In this document: in pieces, positions 34,825 to 43,257 of the stretch
How positions within the stretch are numbered: the first letter of the stretch is position 1
Layout: every line of letters starts with the position of its first letter
Origin: a virus
Strand: one strand, 5' to 3'
DNA: 58,634 nt
IMG/VR virus record: IMGVR_UViG_3300021180_000013
Location: 1 to 58,634 of that record
Notes under the pieces: model-generated
Told to the model about the DNA's origin: nothing
What the model saw: the letters and a program-made list of their open reading frames with translations, nothing else
Databases searched by the model: none
Position numbers and translations under genes: made by a program

Positions 34825-35443
34825 TATATCGAAACGTTTCATTGACGGGAATTATGATGTCAGCGAGTACCGCTGGTGCTATGACCGTGCGGCTCAGGGC
34901 GCGGCTAGTGGGGCAGCGAAGACAGCGGCTGGGACAGCGGCGACGGAACAGGGGAATGCGAATGCTGCTGGCGCAGCACTGACTCCCTTTTACCGCTACG
35001 AAATGAACGCTCAACACGGGTTCAATCCTCAGCAGCAGCAGGAGTTGCTGAATGCTCAAGCCGCCCCATTAGCGGGCTCGGCGGCTACGGCTGCAGGGCA
35101 GGCGAGGAGCGAAGCGGCAAGGACGAGGAATACCTCAGGCTTCAGCGCTGGGTTGGACGAGGCGGCGAGAATGAGGAACGCAGCGATGGGTCAGGCCGGG
35201 GCGGATGTTGCGTCGGCTGACGTTATGGGCGCTAAACAACTCAATCAAGCGGGCGCCGCTGGGATGGCCGGGTTGTATAACACCGACACCGATGCGATGC
35301 TGAAAGCTATGGGGATACAAACAGGCGATATCAACGCTCAGACGGAAGCGGGTAAGTCAGGATGGTTCCAGAATCTCACGGGTGGACTAAACGCAGTCGG
35401 CGGATTGCTTAGCGGTGCCGCAGCGGCGAAGAAGGCATTCTAA
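34817..35443 (+). CDS. Ala/Gly-rich putative ejection protein
   Basis: 208 residues, highly Ala- and Gln-rich helical (GAASGAAKTAAGTAATEQGN, AARTRNTSGFSAGLDEAARM) with a C-terminal hydrophobic Gly/Ala segment (GGLNAVGGLLSGAAAAKKAF). This composition, together with the next two genes, resembles small internal virion proteins ejected with DNA by podoviruses. The first 20 residues (LNISKRFIDGNYDVSEYRW) differ in style. Confidence 0.6.
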   Translation: MLNISKRFIDGNYDVSEYRWCYDRAAQGAASGAAKTAAGTAATEQGNANAAGAALTPFYRYEMNAQHGFNPQQQQELLNAQAAPLAGSAATAAGQARSEAARTRNTSGFSAGLDEAARMRNAAMGQAGADVASADVMGAKQLNQAGAAGMAGLYNTDTDAMLKAMGIQTGDINAQTEAGKSGWFQNLTGGLNAVGGLLSGAAAAKKAF

Positions 35444-35445
35444 CT

Positions 35446-37254
35446 ATGGCCCCTATTAATCCCAACGACGATGACAACAAACTAGCCCCGGATATTATCC
35501 TCGGCGCTCGCCAGTTCCCGAATCCTGACGGTATCGCCCCAAGAATGGACACCGAAGGGCCGCCACCGACGCGTTTCACGGGCGGTGCTAGACTCACCCT
35601 CGCGGATAATCCGGGCGGATTAGGCGTATCCGGTACTGCAGCGCCGCAACGAATGACATCACCAACCTCGCTCGAAGACGCGGCTGCGGCAGCGAACGAG
35701 CAAGAAGATACAGAAGTCGATCAGCCACAGGAGCAGGGGATCAATAAACTAGGTAGTCATTATCCTTCAATGCCTAAGCCTGCGGCTACACCGGGGAGTG
35801 CTACTGAAGCATCGCCCGAGCTTGGACTCCCGGCGGTATCCGGATCAGGCCCTGCGATCGCTCACCAAGCAACGATGGCGGATGTGCCTGCACCGGTGAA
35901 TAATCCCGAGGGGCAAGCAAGACACGCTGAGCAGTTACGTCAGTTCGGCGCGGCGAAAGAGAAACTGAACTCCCAGCTCCTCCGATCGCCCGACGAATTC
36001 TCGAACCCACTAGAGTACTCACGACACCTTGAGTCGGTGCGTGAGGGGCTTGGGGCGATCAAGGAAGCGAAAGCTGAGTACGAACTCTCCCACCCGTGGG
36101 GGAGTATGGAATCAGCCCACCCCGGACTATTCGGGAAAATCGGCCACGCGTTCGGTACGATCGGTAACGTCGCGGGTGAGGCGTTAGCGCCAGGGGTTGC
36201 TGCGGCGATACCGGGGTCGCATGAAAGGTTGTTAGGCGAGAAGGCAGCGGGGGAACAGCAGATTGGTACAGCGGTAAAGGAACAGAGTGAGTCAGCGGCA
36301 GCGGGATTAGCAGGAGAGAAGGCAACAACCGAAGCAACGAAGCCGTCACTGAACGAAGCTCGGGTCAATGAGCTTGGGGCGAAGCAGGGATTAGAGGAAA
36401 AGAAAACGGACGTTGCCGCGCCCAAGGACGAGAGCCAAGCGATCCATGATCTTATGGTCGGTAACCCTGAGGGTGGACCGAGGATAAATCCTTTGACGCA
36501 GAAACCGTACACGTACGCTGAAGCGTATGGTGCGGTGAAAGGGTTGGGTAAACCAGAGGCGAAACAGAAGTTACAGCATGTGTCCGGTACGGTGAACGGC
36601 AAGCCAACAATGGCTAACTTTGATCCCGCATCCGGCGAATACACAAGCCCCGACACACACGAACGTCTCCAAGGATTCCAGCCTGCGCCTAATTATGCTC
36701 AAGTGCTGCCTGAGAAACTTGAGACGCAGACGAAGGAACTTGTTGGTCCGGATGGTATCGCTCATCAGTACGGATGGAATCCGAAGACAAGGGCGTATGA
36801 CGTTGATATGGGCGTCAGCGGGGCCGGTCAGCAAGGCTCAAGACTGTTCGCAGCGGGTGTGAGCAAAGCTGGCGCGGACACGTTGGTACACGATATCCAA
36901 GCCAACAGGGCGAAGCTCGGATCACTGGAAGCATGGGTAATGAAGCATGGATTAGATACGCCGATCGCGGATCCGGTGCTCGCTAGGTTGCAATCAGAGC
37001 TAGCATCGTTCGCGGCGCTACAACCCGCACAACACGGCTTCCGATCCGCGAGCGCGATGGAAGCGTTCGAGAAGATCATCGGTGGTCTACAGAAGAATCC
37101 TGACGCGACGATCGAGAGTATCCGTGGGATCAATGAAGTCACGACACAGGCGTTGCCGAAAGCCGCACCGGGCGGGGCGAAGAATAATCCAGCCGCTCCG
37201 GCAGCGACAAGCGGCACGGAGAAAAAGAGCTTCGCCGACTGGAAGAATAAATAA
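35446..37254 (+). CDS. Large hydrophilic putative ejection protein
   Basis: 602 residues, rich in Ala, Pro, Gln and Glu, largely disordered for the first 150 residues, then helical (AEQLRQFGAAKEKLNSQLL, HLESVREGLGAIKEAKAEY), with a hydrophobic stretch near residue 240 (IGNVAGEALAPGVAAAIPG). A C-terminal helical domain ends PAATSGTEKKSFADWKNK. In podoviruses such proteins form the ejection channel. Stop and next ATG overlap (TAATG). No lytic enzyme domain was seen. Confidence 0.55.
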   Translation: MAPINPNDDDNKLAPDIILGARQFPNPDGIAPRMDTEGPPPTRFTGGARLTLADNPGGLGVSGTAAPQRMTSPTSLEDAAAAANEQEDTEVDQPQEQGINKLGSHYPSMPKPAATPGSATEASPELGLPAVSGSGPAIAHQATMADVPAPVNNPEGQARHAEQLRQFGAAKEKLNSQLLRSPDEFSNPLEYSRHLESVREGLGAIKEAKAEYELSHPWGSMESAHPGLFGKIGHAFGTIGNVAGEALAPGVAAAIPGSHERLLGEKAAGEQQIGTAVKEQSESAAAGLAGEKATTEATKPSLNEARVNELGAKQGLEEKKTDVAAPKDESQAIHDLMVGNPEGGPRINPLTQKPYTYAEAYGAVKGLGKPEAKQKLQHVSGTVNGKPTMANFDPASGEYTSPDTHERLQGFQPAPNYAQVLPEKLETQTKELVGPDGIAHQYGWNPKTRAYDVDMGVSGAGQQGSRLFAAGVSKAGADTLVHDIQANRAKLGSLEAWVMKHGLDTPIADPVLARLQSELASFAALQPAQHGFRSASAMEAFEKIIGGLQKNPDATIESIRGINEVTTQALPKAAPGGAKNNPAAPAATSGTEKKSFADWKNK

Positions 37255-38357
37255 TGGGATTCGATCCTTCCACAGATAAAGATTTCCTCGCCGCTACGCC
37301 TGAGCAGCAACATGCTTACCTCGCCGATCAGGATCAGGATTACGCGAACGCGAATCCGGCTGAGCAGGCGCAGTATCGACAGTATGTGACTGGGGCGAAG
37401 GCGCCTAAGATAGCAGTTAATTCTCTGAACGTCCCGAAGCCTAAGTTGGATATGAAAATGGATCCCGGAGGGGTCGAGCCCGGTGGGATGCCCGGGGTCA
37501 GCGAGGGAGCGGGATTAGCTGGAGGGCTGAGTGAATACGATAAATCTGTCGCTCAGGGTGTAGGTGGCGGGGCGAAGGATATTGCGCATGGGAACGTTGC
37601 GAAGGGAGCGCATGAGATCATCGGTGGAGTCGGGTCGGCGTTAACGCCAATATTATCTCTTACCGTACCCGCAGCGCCGTTAGCTACGCTTGGAGCATTC
37701 GGTGGAGGGCAAGCGGGTGGGTATCTTGCAAATAAAGGTGCGACGGCTCTCGGGGCGACGCCCGATCAAGCGGCGTTAGCAGGGGATGTGGGGAATATTG
37801 CTGGAGGGATCGCGGGCGGAACACTCGGTCATTATGGACAGCGCTCTCTTCCGGGACCGACGTTCGCGCGGGCAAAGACAGGATTTCAAGAAGTAGCTAA
37901 AATAGCTAATCCTGAAGCGGTAGATATCACGAAACCAGGGAACACGGCGTTAGAAATACAGAAGATGACGGATGAGTATGGCGCTGGAACGCAGCCGAGA
38001 TCGGTTCGAAAATTTGTACAACGCATCACGGACCCGAATAAAGGCCCGCTGACGTACGAAGAGGCGCGGAATTTCTATAGCACGATTTCTAAGTTATCCG
38101 CAGACGAACAGCAAAGAATGCCCGGGAATATGAAGCGATTAGTCGGACAGCTTCGAGCGGATCTCGACGAATCAATTACTGCCGCTGCCGCTCGGCGGGG
38201 TAAAGGACCAGAATATACGCAGGCGATGAAGGATTATCGCCGCGCTTCCCAAGGCGAGAAGGCCATCCAAGGATTGAAGAAATTTGGAACAGGCGCAGCC
38301 CTTACTGGGGCTACCGGTGCGACCGGGTACGGACTTTACAAAGCCTTAACGAAGTAG
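37254..38357 (+). CDS. Gly-rich membrane-active putative ejection protein
   Basis: 367 residues. Central hydrophobic Gly/Ala stretches (GGVGSALTPILSLTVPAAPL, AGDVGNIAGGIAGGTLGHYG) and a C-terminal one (GTGAALTGATGATGYGLYKA) could insert in membranes. The part between is helical with an actin/talin-like SADEQQRMPGN segment. Likely the third ejection or internal head protein. Starts at ATG 37254 overlapping the previous stop. Confidence 0.55.
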   Translation: MGFDPSTDKDFLAATPEQQHAYLADQDQDYANANPAEQAQYRQYVTGAKAPKIAVNSLNVPKPKLDMKMDPGGVEPGGMPGVSEGAGLAGGLSEYDKSVAQGVGGGAKDIAHGNVAKGAHEIIGGVGSALTPILSLTVPAAPLATLGAFGGGQAGGYLANKGATALGATPDQAALAGDVGNIAGGIAGGTLGHYGQRSLPGPTFARAKTGFQEVAKIANPEAVDITKPGNTALEIQKMTDEYGAGTQPRSVRKFVQRITDPNKGPLTYEEARNFYSTISKLSADEQQRMPGNMKRLVGQLRADLDESITAAAARRGKGPEYTQAMKDYRRASQGEKAIQGLKKFGTGAALTGATGATGYGLYKALTK

Positions 38358-38363
38358 TTTATT

Positions 38364-38389
38364 GCCCGAAAGGGGTCACCCCGGCGGGC
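38364..38389 (+). promoter_or_regulatory. Nested hairpin after ejection gene block
   Basis: GCCCG (38364-38368) and CGGGC (38385-38389) enclose GGGGT-c-ACCCC, giving a double stem. It lies seven bases after the preceding stop with no T tract. Could be a factor-dependent terminator or a message-stabilising element for the downstream small gene. Confidence 0.45.
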
Positions 38390-38407
38390 CACCAACAGGA
38401 GGCCCCG

Positions 38408-38557
38408 TTGATATTTCCATTGGACAGTGAGGTAGAAGAGGCGTCGTATAGGCGAATTGTCATACCAGTGATCTCCCCCGCCGATGCAGACGAAGGGGCT
38501 TACACGCGCCTTTTCACACAGTTACAGGAGCAAAAATGCCCGCTTATACCGGAATAA
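38408..38557 (+). CDS. Small 49-residue protein, TTG start
   Basis: A TTG at 38408 with AGGAGG six bases upstream opens a 49-residue frame (IFPLDSEVEEASYRRIVIPV, EGAYTRLFTQLQEQKCPLIPE) that ends inside the next gene. The strong ribosome site supports translation. The next gene's late-type motif falls within its coding sequence. No family known. Confidence 0.5.
   Translation: MIFPLDSEVEEASYRRIVIPVISPADADEGAYTRLFTQLQEQKCPLIPE
38510..38528 (+). promoter_or_regulatory. Late-type 19-bp motif, copy 8
   Basis: CTTTTCACACAGTTACAGG is the copy closest to the overall consensus. It lies just before ATG 38536, with its last bases contributing to the AGGAG ribosome site, like the copy at 8765. Confidence 0.6.
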
Positions 38558-39222
38558 ACCAGCCCGTACCCCAAGCCGTCCCGGGGCACCCGACCTACCT
38601 TCTAGGCACATTTGACTACCGCGCCGCCGTCGGGAATTACACGATCACGAATGTCGCGAGGACTGGTACGACTGCGACGGTGACGATCCAAGTCATCGAG
38701 GGCAACGTTCCCGCCGTCGGCCAGCTGATCAATGTCCTGAGCGATAACACGAATTTCAATGTCACTGGTGCGCAGACAGCGATCACTGCGGTGAGCGTGA
38801 ACGCTACTACTGGCGCTGGGACGATACAGTATACAACGAGCGGGTCTGGTACAGTTACGTCCGTTGCAGCGACCGGGCGGGTGCAGGCGCTTGTTCCCGA
38901 AGTCGGCGAAGCGTTAGCGAACGTCACCTCGATGCCTTGCGAGCTGCAATCGAACACCGGCGCGAATAACGGGAGAGACGTAACCTTCGAAGTCACCCTT
39001 GCTGGCGGAACGCCGACGGCGAACGTCGCTGTGCAGAAGGCGATGAATAATATTGACAGCGAGTTCGTTGACGCTGGTGCAGGGACGAATCTGAATTTCT
39101 CCGCCGCTACCGGTACCAAGAGCTACACCGCCGTCGACTTGCGCGACCACTTCGTCCGTTTCGTCGTGTCCGGCGTATCAGGCGGAACGTCGCCGACGAT
39201 CGTTGCGAAAGTACTCTGTTAG
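38536..39222 (+). CDS. Beta-rich virion or decoration protein
   Basis: 228 residues, rich in Thr, Val, Ala and Gly, all-beta in pattern (NYTITNVARTGTTATVTIQV, TAITAVSVNATTGAGTIQYT) with a second domain after residue 130 (LQSNTGANNGRDVTFEVTLA ... FVRFVVSGVSGGTSPTIVAK). No catalytic motif. The strong late-type motif and ribosome site suggest abundant expression; it is probably a structural or decoration protein. Family unknown. Confidence 0.6.
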   Translation: MPAYTGINQPVPQAVPGHPTYLLGTFDYRAAVGNYTITNVARTGTTATVTIQVIEGNVPAVGQLINVLSDNTNFNVTGAQTAITAVSVNATTGAGTIQYTTSGSGTVTSVAATGRVQALVPEVGEALANVTSMPCELQSNTGANNGRDVTFEVTLAGGTPTANVAVQKAMNNIDSEFVDAGAGTNLNFSAATGTKSYTAVDLRDHFVRFVVSGVSGGTSPTIVAKVLC

Positions 39223-39243
39223 CTCCCGGGAGACTGGCCCTTC

Positions 39244-39477
39244 ATGGAAGATAAATTGGATCAAATTCTGGCGGATACGACTAGGATCAAAGCTGCGTTA
39301 TGGCCCGATGAGGGTCAGCCGGGGGTGCTTACCAAGCATACCGAGCGTATGGATGAGATTGACAAGAAGGTCCAGTCGCTTGCAGATTGGAGGAACTATC
39401 TGATCGGCGCGTGGTCCGCGATCACATTGATCTTCGGCACAATCTTTGGCGTACACGTTTCACGACACGGTGGGTAA
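39244..39477 (+). CDS. Small single-TM protein, holin-like
   Basis: 77 residues: an N-terminal charged helix (MEDKLDQILADTTRIKAALW, RMDEIDKKVQSLADWRN) then one membrane segment (YLIGAWSAITLIFGTIFGVH) and a short basic tail. This layout resembles XhlA-type holin helpers and other small phage membrane proteins. Followed directly by a peptidoglycan-type gene, it fits a lysis cluster. Stop overlaps the next ATG. Confidence 0.6.
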   Translation: MEDKLDQILADTTRIKAALWPDEGQPGVLTKHTERMDEIDKKVQSLADWRNYLIGAWSAITLIFGTIFGVHVSRHGG

Positions 39478-39872
39478 TGAAGATCGAAGTGAGGCGTAAG
39501 AAAGAGACGGATAAGAGTATTGTTGGGGAGCTTTGGATCGATAACCAACTCGAATGCTTCGATCTTGAGCCCGCGCGGGTCAATCCTGTAAATGCTGGTC
39601 ATCCGTGTATCGCCGCCGGGACGTACGATTTAGAGTTAACCTTCTCTCCTCATTTCCAGACTATTACTCCCGAGGTTATGAACGTCCCGAACCGGACTGA
39701 CATCCGCATCCACTGGGGGAACTTTCCAAAGGATACTGAGGGGTGTACGTTGGTCGGGGAGGATCGCGGGGCGGACCAAGTGTATCGGTCAAAGCCTGCG
39801 TTCGACAGGTTGATGACTCTCTTACGAGCAACACATGACAAGATCAGTATTACGTATAAGGAGATAGAATGA
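39477..39872 (+). CDS. DUF5675-like protein, candidate peptidoglycan-active enzyme
   Basis: 131 residues from ATG 39477 (TAATG overlap). The pattern LECFDLEPARVNP, CIAAGTYDLELTFSPHFQ, VPNRTDIRIHWGNFPKDTEGCTLVG has the HxxNxxxDTxGC signature of DUF5675 proteins, which are related to L,D-transpeptidases by fold prediction and often stand where an endolysin would. The central His and Cys fit a catalytic pair. A lysis role is inferred from family and neighbours. Confidence 0.72.
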   Translation: MKIEVRRKKETDKSIVGELWIDNQLECFDLEPARVNPVNAGHPCIAAGTYDLELTFSPHFQTITPEVMNVPNRTDIRIHWGNFPKDTEGCTLVGEDRGADQVYRSKPAFDRLMTLLRATHDKISITYKEIE

Positions 39873-39988
39873 TTAAAGTATTGTTGTTACTAGCTACCGG
39901 CTGCGTAGGTGGAGTATACGGAGAGTATAAATTCTCTGTCATGAGTAAGATTGTGACCGTACTCCGTTTCCTCCACCTCCATAAGTAA
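39869..39988 (+). CDS. 39-residue membrane peptide
   Basis: Begins at ATG 39869 overlapping the preceding TGA (ATGA), with GGAG just upstream. It has an N-terminal hydrophobic stretch (IKVLLLLATGCVGGVYG) and a basic C-terminus. The Cys after LLLATG slightly resembles a lipoprotein site but not a strict lipobox. Next gene starts one base after its stop, indicating a lysis-cluster component. Confidence 0.55.
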   Translation: MIKVLLLLATGCVGGVYGEYKFSVMSKIVTVLRFLHLHK

Positions 39989-40531
39989 ATGTGGAACTAT
40001 CTTCGTACCCATGTGTTCTATGTCGTGCTGATCGCAGTTGGGATCATCGCGTTCCATTCCTGGTCGCAAGAACACGACGCACGGATCGTAGCTGAGTCGC
40101 AGGCGAAGGCTATTGAGGCGGCGAACGCGACGTTACAGTCACAGATCGCTTCGTCTGATGCGTTAGCAGCGAGGACGATCGCAGCGTTGAAGGCCCAGCG
40201 AGCACAGGTGACTACTCCTGCTCAGGCAATAGCAGCGATCCCTGACGTATCAACGCTCCCGCTGAACTCTCGCCCCGCTGTTGATAATCCTGTCCAAGTA
40301 TCGGTGGACGCTACGGCGTTGTACAATGAACTGAACCAAGCGAAGCAGGACGCTGTATCGCTGAACGCCTGCGTGACCGCCCGGACCGCTGACGAGGAGA
40401 TCATTAAGAATGATAAGCAAGAGATCGTCGTGTTAAAGAAGAAACCAGCGTTCTGGCACAGGGTAGGCAGCACGCTGAAGATCGTTGGTATCGGAATCGG
40501 CATCGGCGTGATCCTCGGAGCGCATGTGTGA
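39989..40531 (+). CDS. Membrane/coiled-coil protein, spanin-like
   Basis: 180 residues: an N-terminal membrane anchor (THVFYVVLIAVGIIAFHSW), a coiled-coil central region (AIEAANATLQSQIASSDALA, ALYNELNQAKQDAVSLNACV), and a C-terminal Gly/Ile hydrophobic segment (LKIVGIGIGIGVILGAHV). The N-terminal anchor with coiled coil resembles an inner-membrane spanin, but the second hydrophobic end argues for a variant or other membrane role. Overlaps the next gene by four bases. Confidence 0.55.
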   Translation: MWNYLRTHVFYVVLIAVGIIAFHSWSQEHDARIVAESQAKAIEAANATLQSQIASSDALAARTIAALKAQRAQVTTPAQAIAAIPDVSTLPLNSRPAVDNPVQVSVDATALYNELNQAKQDAVSLNACVTARTADEEIIKNDKQEIVVLKKKPAFWHRVGSTLKIVGIGIGIGVILGAHV

Positions 40532-40770
40532 AGAAGTTCTTTCTGAATATACTAACTGAACCTGATAATCACACTTTCTGCCCCGTTCGTATCCTGTCGA
40601 TCCTCGGTGTCCTACAATACCTCACCACCTCCGGGTTCCATTACGTCCAACACGCGATCTTCGACCCACAGGCGTTCGCCGTTGGCTTCGGTGCGATTAT
40701 CGGGTCGGTGGGAGTAGCGTTAGGATTGAAGAAGGACACACCGGCTGATCCCTCGGCCCCGACAACCTGA
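40528..40770 (+). CDS. Small two-segment membrane protein, holin-like
   Basis: 80 residues from GTG 40528: a charged N-terminus (KKFFLNILTEPDN), two moderately hydrophobic segments (PVRILSILGVLQYLTTSGFH, AFAVGFGAIIGSVGVALGL) and a short polar tail. This is the second holin candidate in the cluster. Its coupled start to the preceding gene supports a lysis function. Confidence 0.55.
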   Translation: MKKFFLNILTEPDNHTFCPVRILSILGVLQYLTTSGFHYVQHAIFDPQAFAVGFGAIIGSVGVALGLKKDTPADPSAPTT

Positions 40771-40789
40771 CTTTACACAGTAATACATG
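40771..40789 (+). promoter_or_regulatory. Late-type 19-bp motif, copy 9, overlapping a start codon
   Basis: CTTTACACAGTAATACATG fits the late consensus except in the centre; its last three bases are the ATG of the next gene. There is no ribosome site between motif and ATG, so a transcript starting at or near the end of this motif would be leaderless. Confidence 0.45.
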
Positions 40790-41227
40790 CGCCGTTTCGT
40801 CCGTTTCCTGACTGTTACTTATCTCTGGATCCTTCTCACCCCTTACCTTTTCATCCTCCTTGGTAACGTATCGAATCAAGCCGTATTCTCAGCGAACAAC
40901 GATATGTTCCCCGTGCGAGAGAATGCGGTTAAACTACTCGCGGATCTCAAAGCTGATCCTGACCTAGTACAGCTAAATCTGAATATGCGCGAGAGTGATC
41001 CGAACGCGCCGATTATGCTAGATGATCGACATTGTTTGATGTCGGATAAAACACACTTGAATTGGCTCGGGGATATCTTCGATTTTCATACAGATATAGT
41101 GAGTATTGGGGATATGCTAGTTAACTTTGGCTACTGGCTACAATCCTTCTGCCCTTACCTCTTCGCCGCGTTCGCTATACGTCGGCTTGTAGATAATAAT
41201 GGGATATGGACGTCTGAGGATGAGTAG
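40787..41227 (+). CDS. Membrane protein of unknown function
   Basis: 146 residues with an N-terminal membrane segment (LTVTYLWILLTPYLFILLG) and a C-terminal one (MLVNFGYWLQSFCPYLFAAF). The loop between has conserved-looking MLDDRHCLMSDKTHLNWLGD. No family assigned with confidence. It is the last rightward gene and its end overlaps the leftward glycosyltransferase gene by 53 bases; no terminator was seen at this junction. Confidence 0.65.
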   Translation: MRRFVRFLTVTYLWILLTPYLFILLGNVSNQAVFSANNDMFPVRENAVKLLADLKADPDLVQLNLNMRESDPNAPIMLDDRHCLMSDKTHLNWLGDIFDFHTDIVSIGDMLVNFGYWLQSFCPYLFAAFAIRRLVDNNGIWTSEDE

Positions 41228-42089
41228 GGTGAGAGGCGTGGTAGCAGGTGACGCATACGATACGGGAGACCTTGTCCTCCGCCGCTAACGGCTTACGACA
41301 CTCCTCACAGTAACGGAACTCCGGGACGCGAGCACCGCCCATCAGACGTTTGAGCAGCGAAGGATTCTTCAACGCTAGCTTAACAATCGCGACTCTCTCT
41401 TCCAGCGATCCCGCAGCCTTCTCCTTGCTTTGGTGATATCCCCTCCAGCCACAATGAGTCGCTCGCGGTCTCCGAGGCCATACACAACGCTTCGACTCAG
41501 ACTCCATCACACGGTAAATCAGACCGTCTTGTTCCCAGTGACTAGAGTTTCTCTTATTAGAGTTAGGATATACTCTGTTTAAATAATTCTTCATATCACA
41601 GTAGTATTCAAGTCTGGCGTGTTGAACAATAGAAAAGATAGATTTACGCGGTAACACTGCTCCTACCGAGAGATACCACGGTATCATAATATCTGGCCCA
41701 TCGGAGATTATCGCCTCAGGCGAATACTGCCAGAAACAAGCAGCGAATGCCTCTGGGCGCTGTGACAAGGCACGCATTCCCCAATCAAATGCCGTTTTGT
41801 CAATTATCGCGTCGTCCTCAATAATCCAGACTCTCTCGTATCGCGCATGATATGCCCACTTAAGGGCTTCAAGCATATTATACGAGTTGCCATGAAATGT
41901 GTGCGGAAGAGTCTTATGCTCCGTAACACCTGGGAACCGAGAAGTTACGGCGGATTCATCCGATGCTCTATCCGGGAATACCTCAATAGGTATCGTAGGA
42001 TTAGCATCTCGAATTGCTTCTAAGCAACAATAGAGAAATTCGCTTCGATCATGTGTTGGCAAAACAACTACATCATGTATATTCTTCAC
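41175..42089 (-). CDS. GT-A glycosyltransferase with C-terminal zinc ribbon
   Basis: 304 residues. VVLPTHDRSEFLYCCLEAIR and WIIEDDAIIDK provide the family 2-like nucleotide-sugar domain with an acidic metal site (EDD). SVGAVLPRKSIF and HWEQDGLI continue the fold. The C-terminus adds CEECRKPL...CVTCYH, a zinc ribbon unusual for this family. The N-terminal portion, beside the AP2/HNH gene, is AT-rich. Likely part of a sugar-modification pathway. Confidence 0.75.
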   Translation of the reverse strand: MKNIHDVVVLPTHDRSEFLYCCLEAIRDANPTIPIEVFPDRASDESAVTSRFPGVTEHKTLPHTFHGNSYNMLEALKWAYHARYERVWIIEDDAIIDKTAFDWGMRALSQRPEAFAACFWQYSPEAIISDGPDIMIPWYLSVGAVLPRKSIFSIVQHARLEYYCDMKNYLNRVYPNSNKRNSSHWEQDGLIYRVMESESKRCVWPRRPRATHCGWRGYHQSKEKAAGSLEERVAIVKLALKNPSLLKRLMGGARVPEFRYCEECRKPLAAEDKVSRIVCVTCYHASHPTHPQTSISHYYLQADV

Positions 42090-42516
42090 AGGCCTTCACC
42101 CACGCTTCGTGCGCTTCTTCCTCTGTATCATATAAACCAATCCGTTTTGGCTTACCTCTAAGACCCTTAATAGAGATTTGTGCTCGGAATCGCCCGCCCT
42201 TAGTCTTAATGTATCCTTTCGTGTTATATCTACGATATGCACGACGAGTCGATAATTGAGTATACTGATCTTCCCAGTGACAATTTTCTGGGCAGTAATT
42301 CCCGTTTGGATTGATTCTTCCCAGAGTTTTCCCGTCGGGCCGAGGACCCATATCCGCATAAAAATTCTCGAACGTCATCCATCTCTCACAGATGGTGATT
42401 CTCCGTCCGCCGTAATATTCGTAGCTATCGTTTCTTGGGTCCAAGCAACGTTTTTTCATTGCCTGCCAGCTCCAATATGCAGGAGAGCCCGATAAACCAT
42501 GTGTCTTTGCTGGCAT
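42073..42516 (-). CDS. HNH/AP2 homing endonuclease
   Basis: 147 residues from ATG 42516 (TAATG overlap with the upstream stop; GGAG nine bases before). The N-terminal HNH-like half is AYWSWQAMKKRCLDPRND, YEYYGGRRITICERWMTFEN, TLGRINPNGNYCPENCHW. The C-terminal AP2-like DNA-binding domain is GRFRAQISIKGLRGKPKRIG, YDTEEEAHEAW. It is placed between two glycosyltransferase genes with overlaps at both ends. Confidence 0.85.
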   Translation of the reverse strand: MPAKTHGLSGSPAYWSWQAMKKRCLDPRNDSYEYYGGRRITICERWMTFENFYADMGPRPDGKTLGRINPNGNYCPENCHWEDQYTQLSTRRAYRRYNTKGYIKTKGGRFRAQISIKGLRGKPKRIGLYDTEEEAHEAWVKACEEYT

Positions 42517-43124
42517 TATTTCAACTCCGTCCCCCACTTCGCATTATACAACGCCCGATTACGATCACACGAGCGTTGCACATCGACCGCGCCCTCGGCT
42601 TGTCTTCGGAAGAACGTCGCGGCACCGGAGTGTCGGCATGGAATATCTATCGGGAGAGTGTGGTATCCAGCGATCTCCATTCGATGACAGTAATCATTGT
42701 CGTCATATCCGTAACCCGTAAACTGCTCGTCCATTTTTCCAATGGTATCAAGTACGTTACGTTTCCAATATCCAGCGACGAAGGGGGAATTGCCGTGTAA
42801 CTGGACGGTTGCAACACCCACTGTGGGATCACTGTAAGCTGCCTCCTGTAATAGCTTCACGAACGGCCCGTCGAATCGTAGGTCATCGCCCGCAAGAATC
42901 ACATCCGACGTCCCCGTCACCGTCCACCCGAGATTAACATTACGCGAATAGCTGAACGGTAATGATCCATCGATCACCGCCCAGCCATCGATCGACCAAG
43001 GAATGTCCTCGCCGTCACGGATCAGGAACTTCGTTATCTCAGGCTCCCACTGCTCGACCGATGCACGGAACCCGGAGTTAATGTCTTCGTAATGGCCGAG
43101 GACGACTAGTCTTACTCTATTCAT
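42516..43124 (-). CDS. GT-A glycosyltransferase
   Basis: 202 residues. ATG 43124 is chosen for GGAG six bases upstream. The fold is seen in VRLVVLGHYEDINSGFRASV, the acidic site ILAGDDLRFDGPF, and MDEQFTGYGYDDNDYCHRME, the classic glycosyltransferase 2 segment, with its ED-type base replaced by DDND. It transfers a sugar to an unknown acceptor. Confidence 0.78.
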   Translation of the reverse strand: MNRVRLVVLGHYEDINSGFRASVEQWEPEITKFLIRDGEDIPWSIDGWAVIDGSLPFSYSRNVNLGWTVTGTSDVILAGDDLRFDGPFVKLLQEAAYSDPTVGVATVQLHGNSPFVAGYWKRNVLDTIGKMDEQFTGYGYDDNDYCHRMEIAGYHTLPIDIPCRHSGAATFFRRQAEGAVDVQRSCDRNRALYNAKWGTELK

Positions 43125-43257
43125 CGGCGGCTCCGTGCACAAGAACACATACTGCCTCTTTTACTTCATAAAGCATCTGAATAACCGCATTTGCATCCGT
43201 GTATCCATCTTCACGAAGCATTTCCTCTAATTTTGAAAAAGCATCGTCAACGTTCAT
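43117..43257 (-). CDS. Small acidic helical protein
   Basis: 46 residues (NVDDAFSKLEEMLREDGYTD, NAVIQMLYEVKEAVCVLVHG) from ATG 43257, overlapping the upstream epimerase stop by four bases and the downstream start by eight. AT-rich compared with flanking genes. No family; the tight overlaps indicate a real gene. Confidence 0.6.
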   Translation of the reverse strand: MNVDDAFSKLEEMLREDGYTDANAVIQMLYEVKEAVCVLVHGAADE

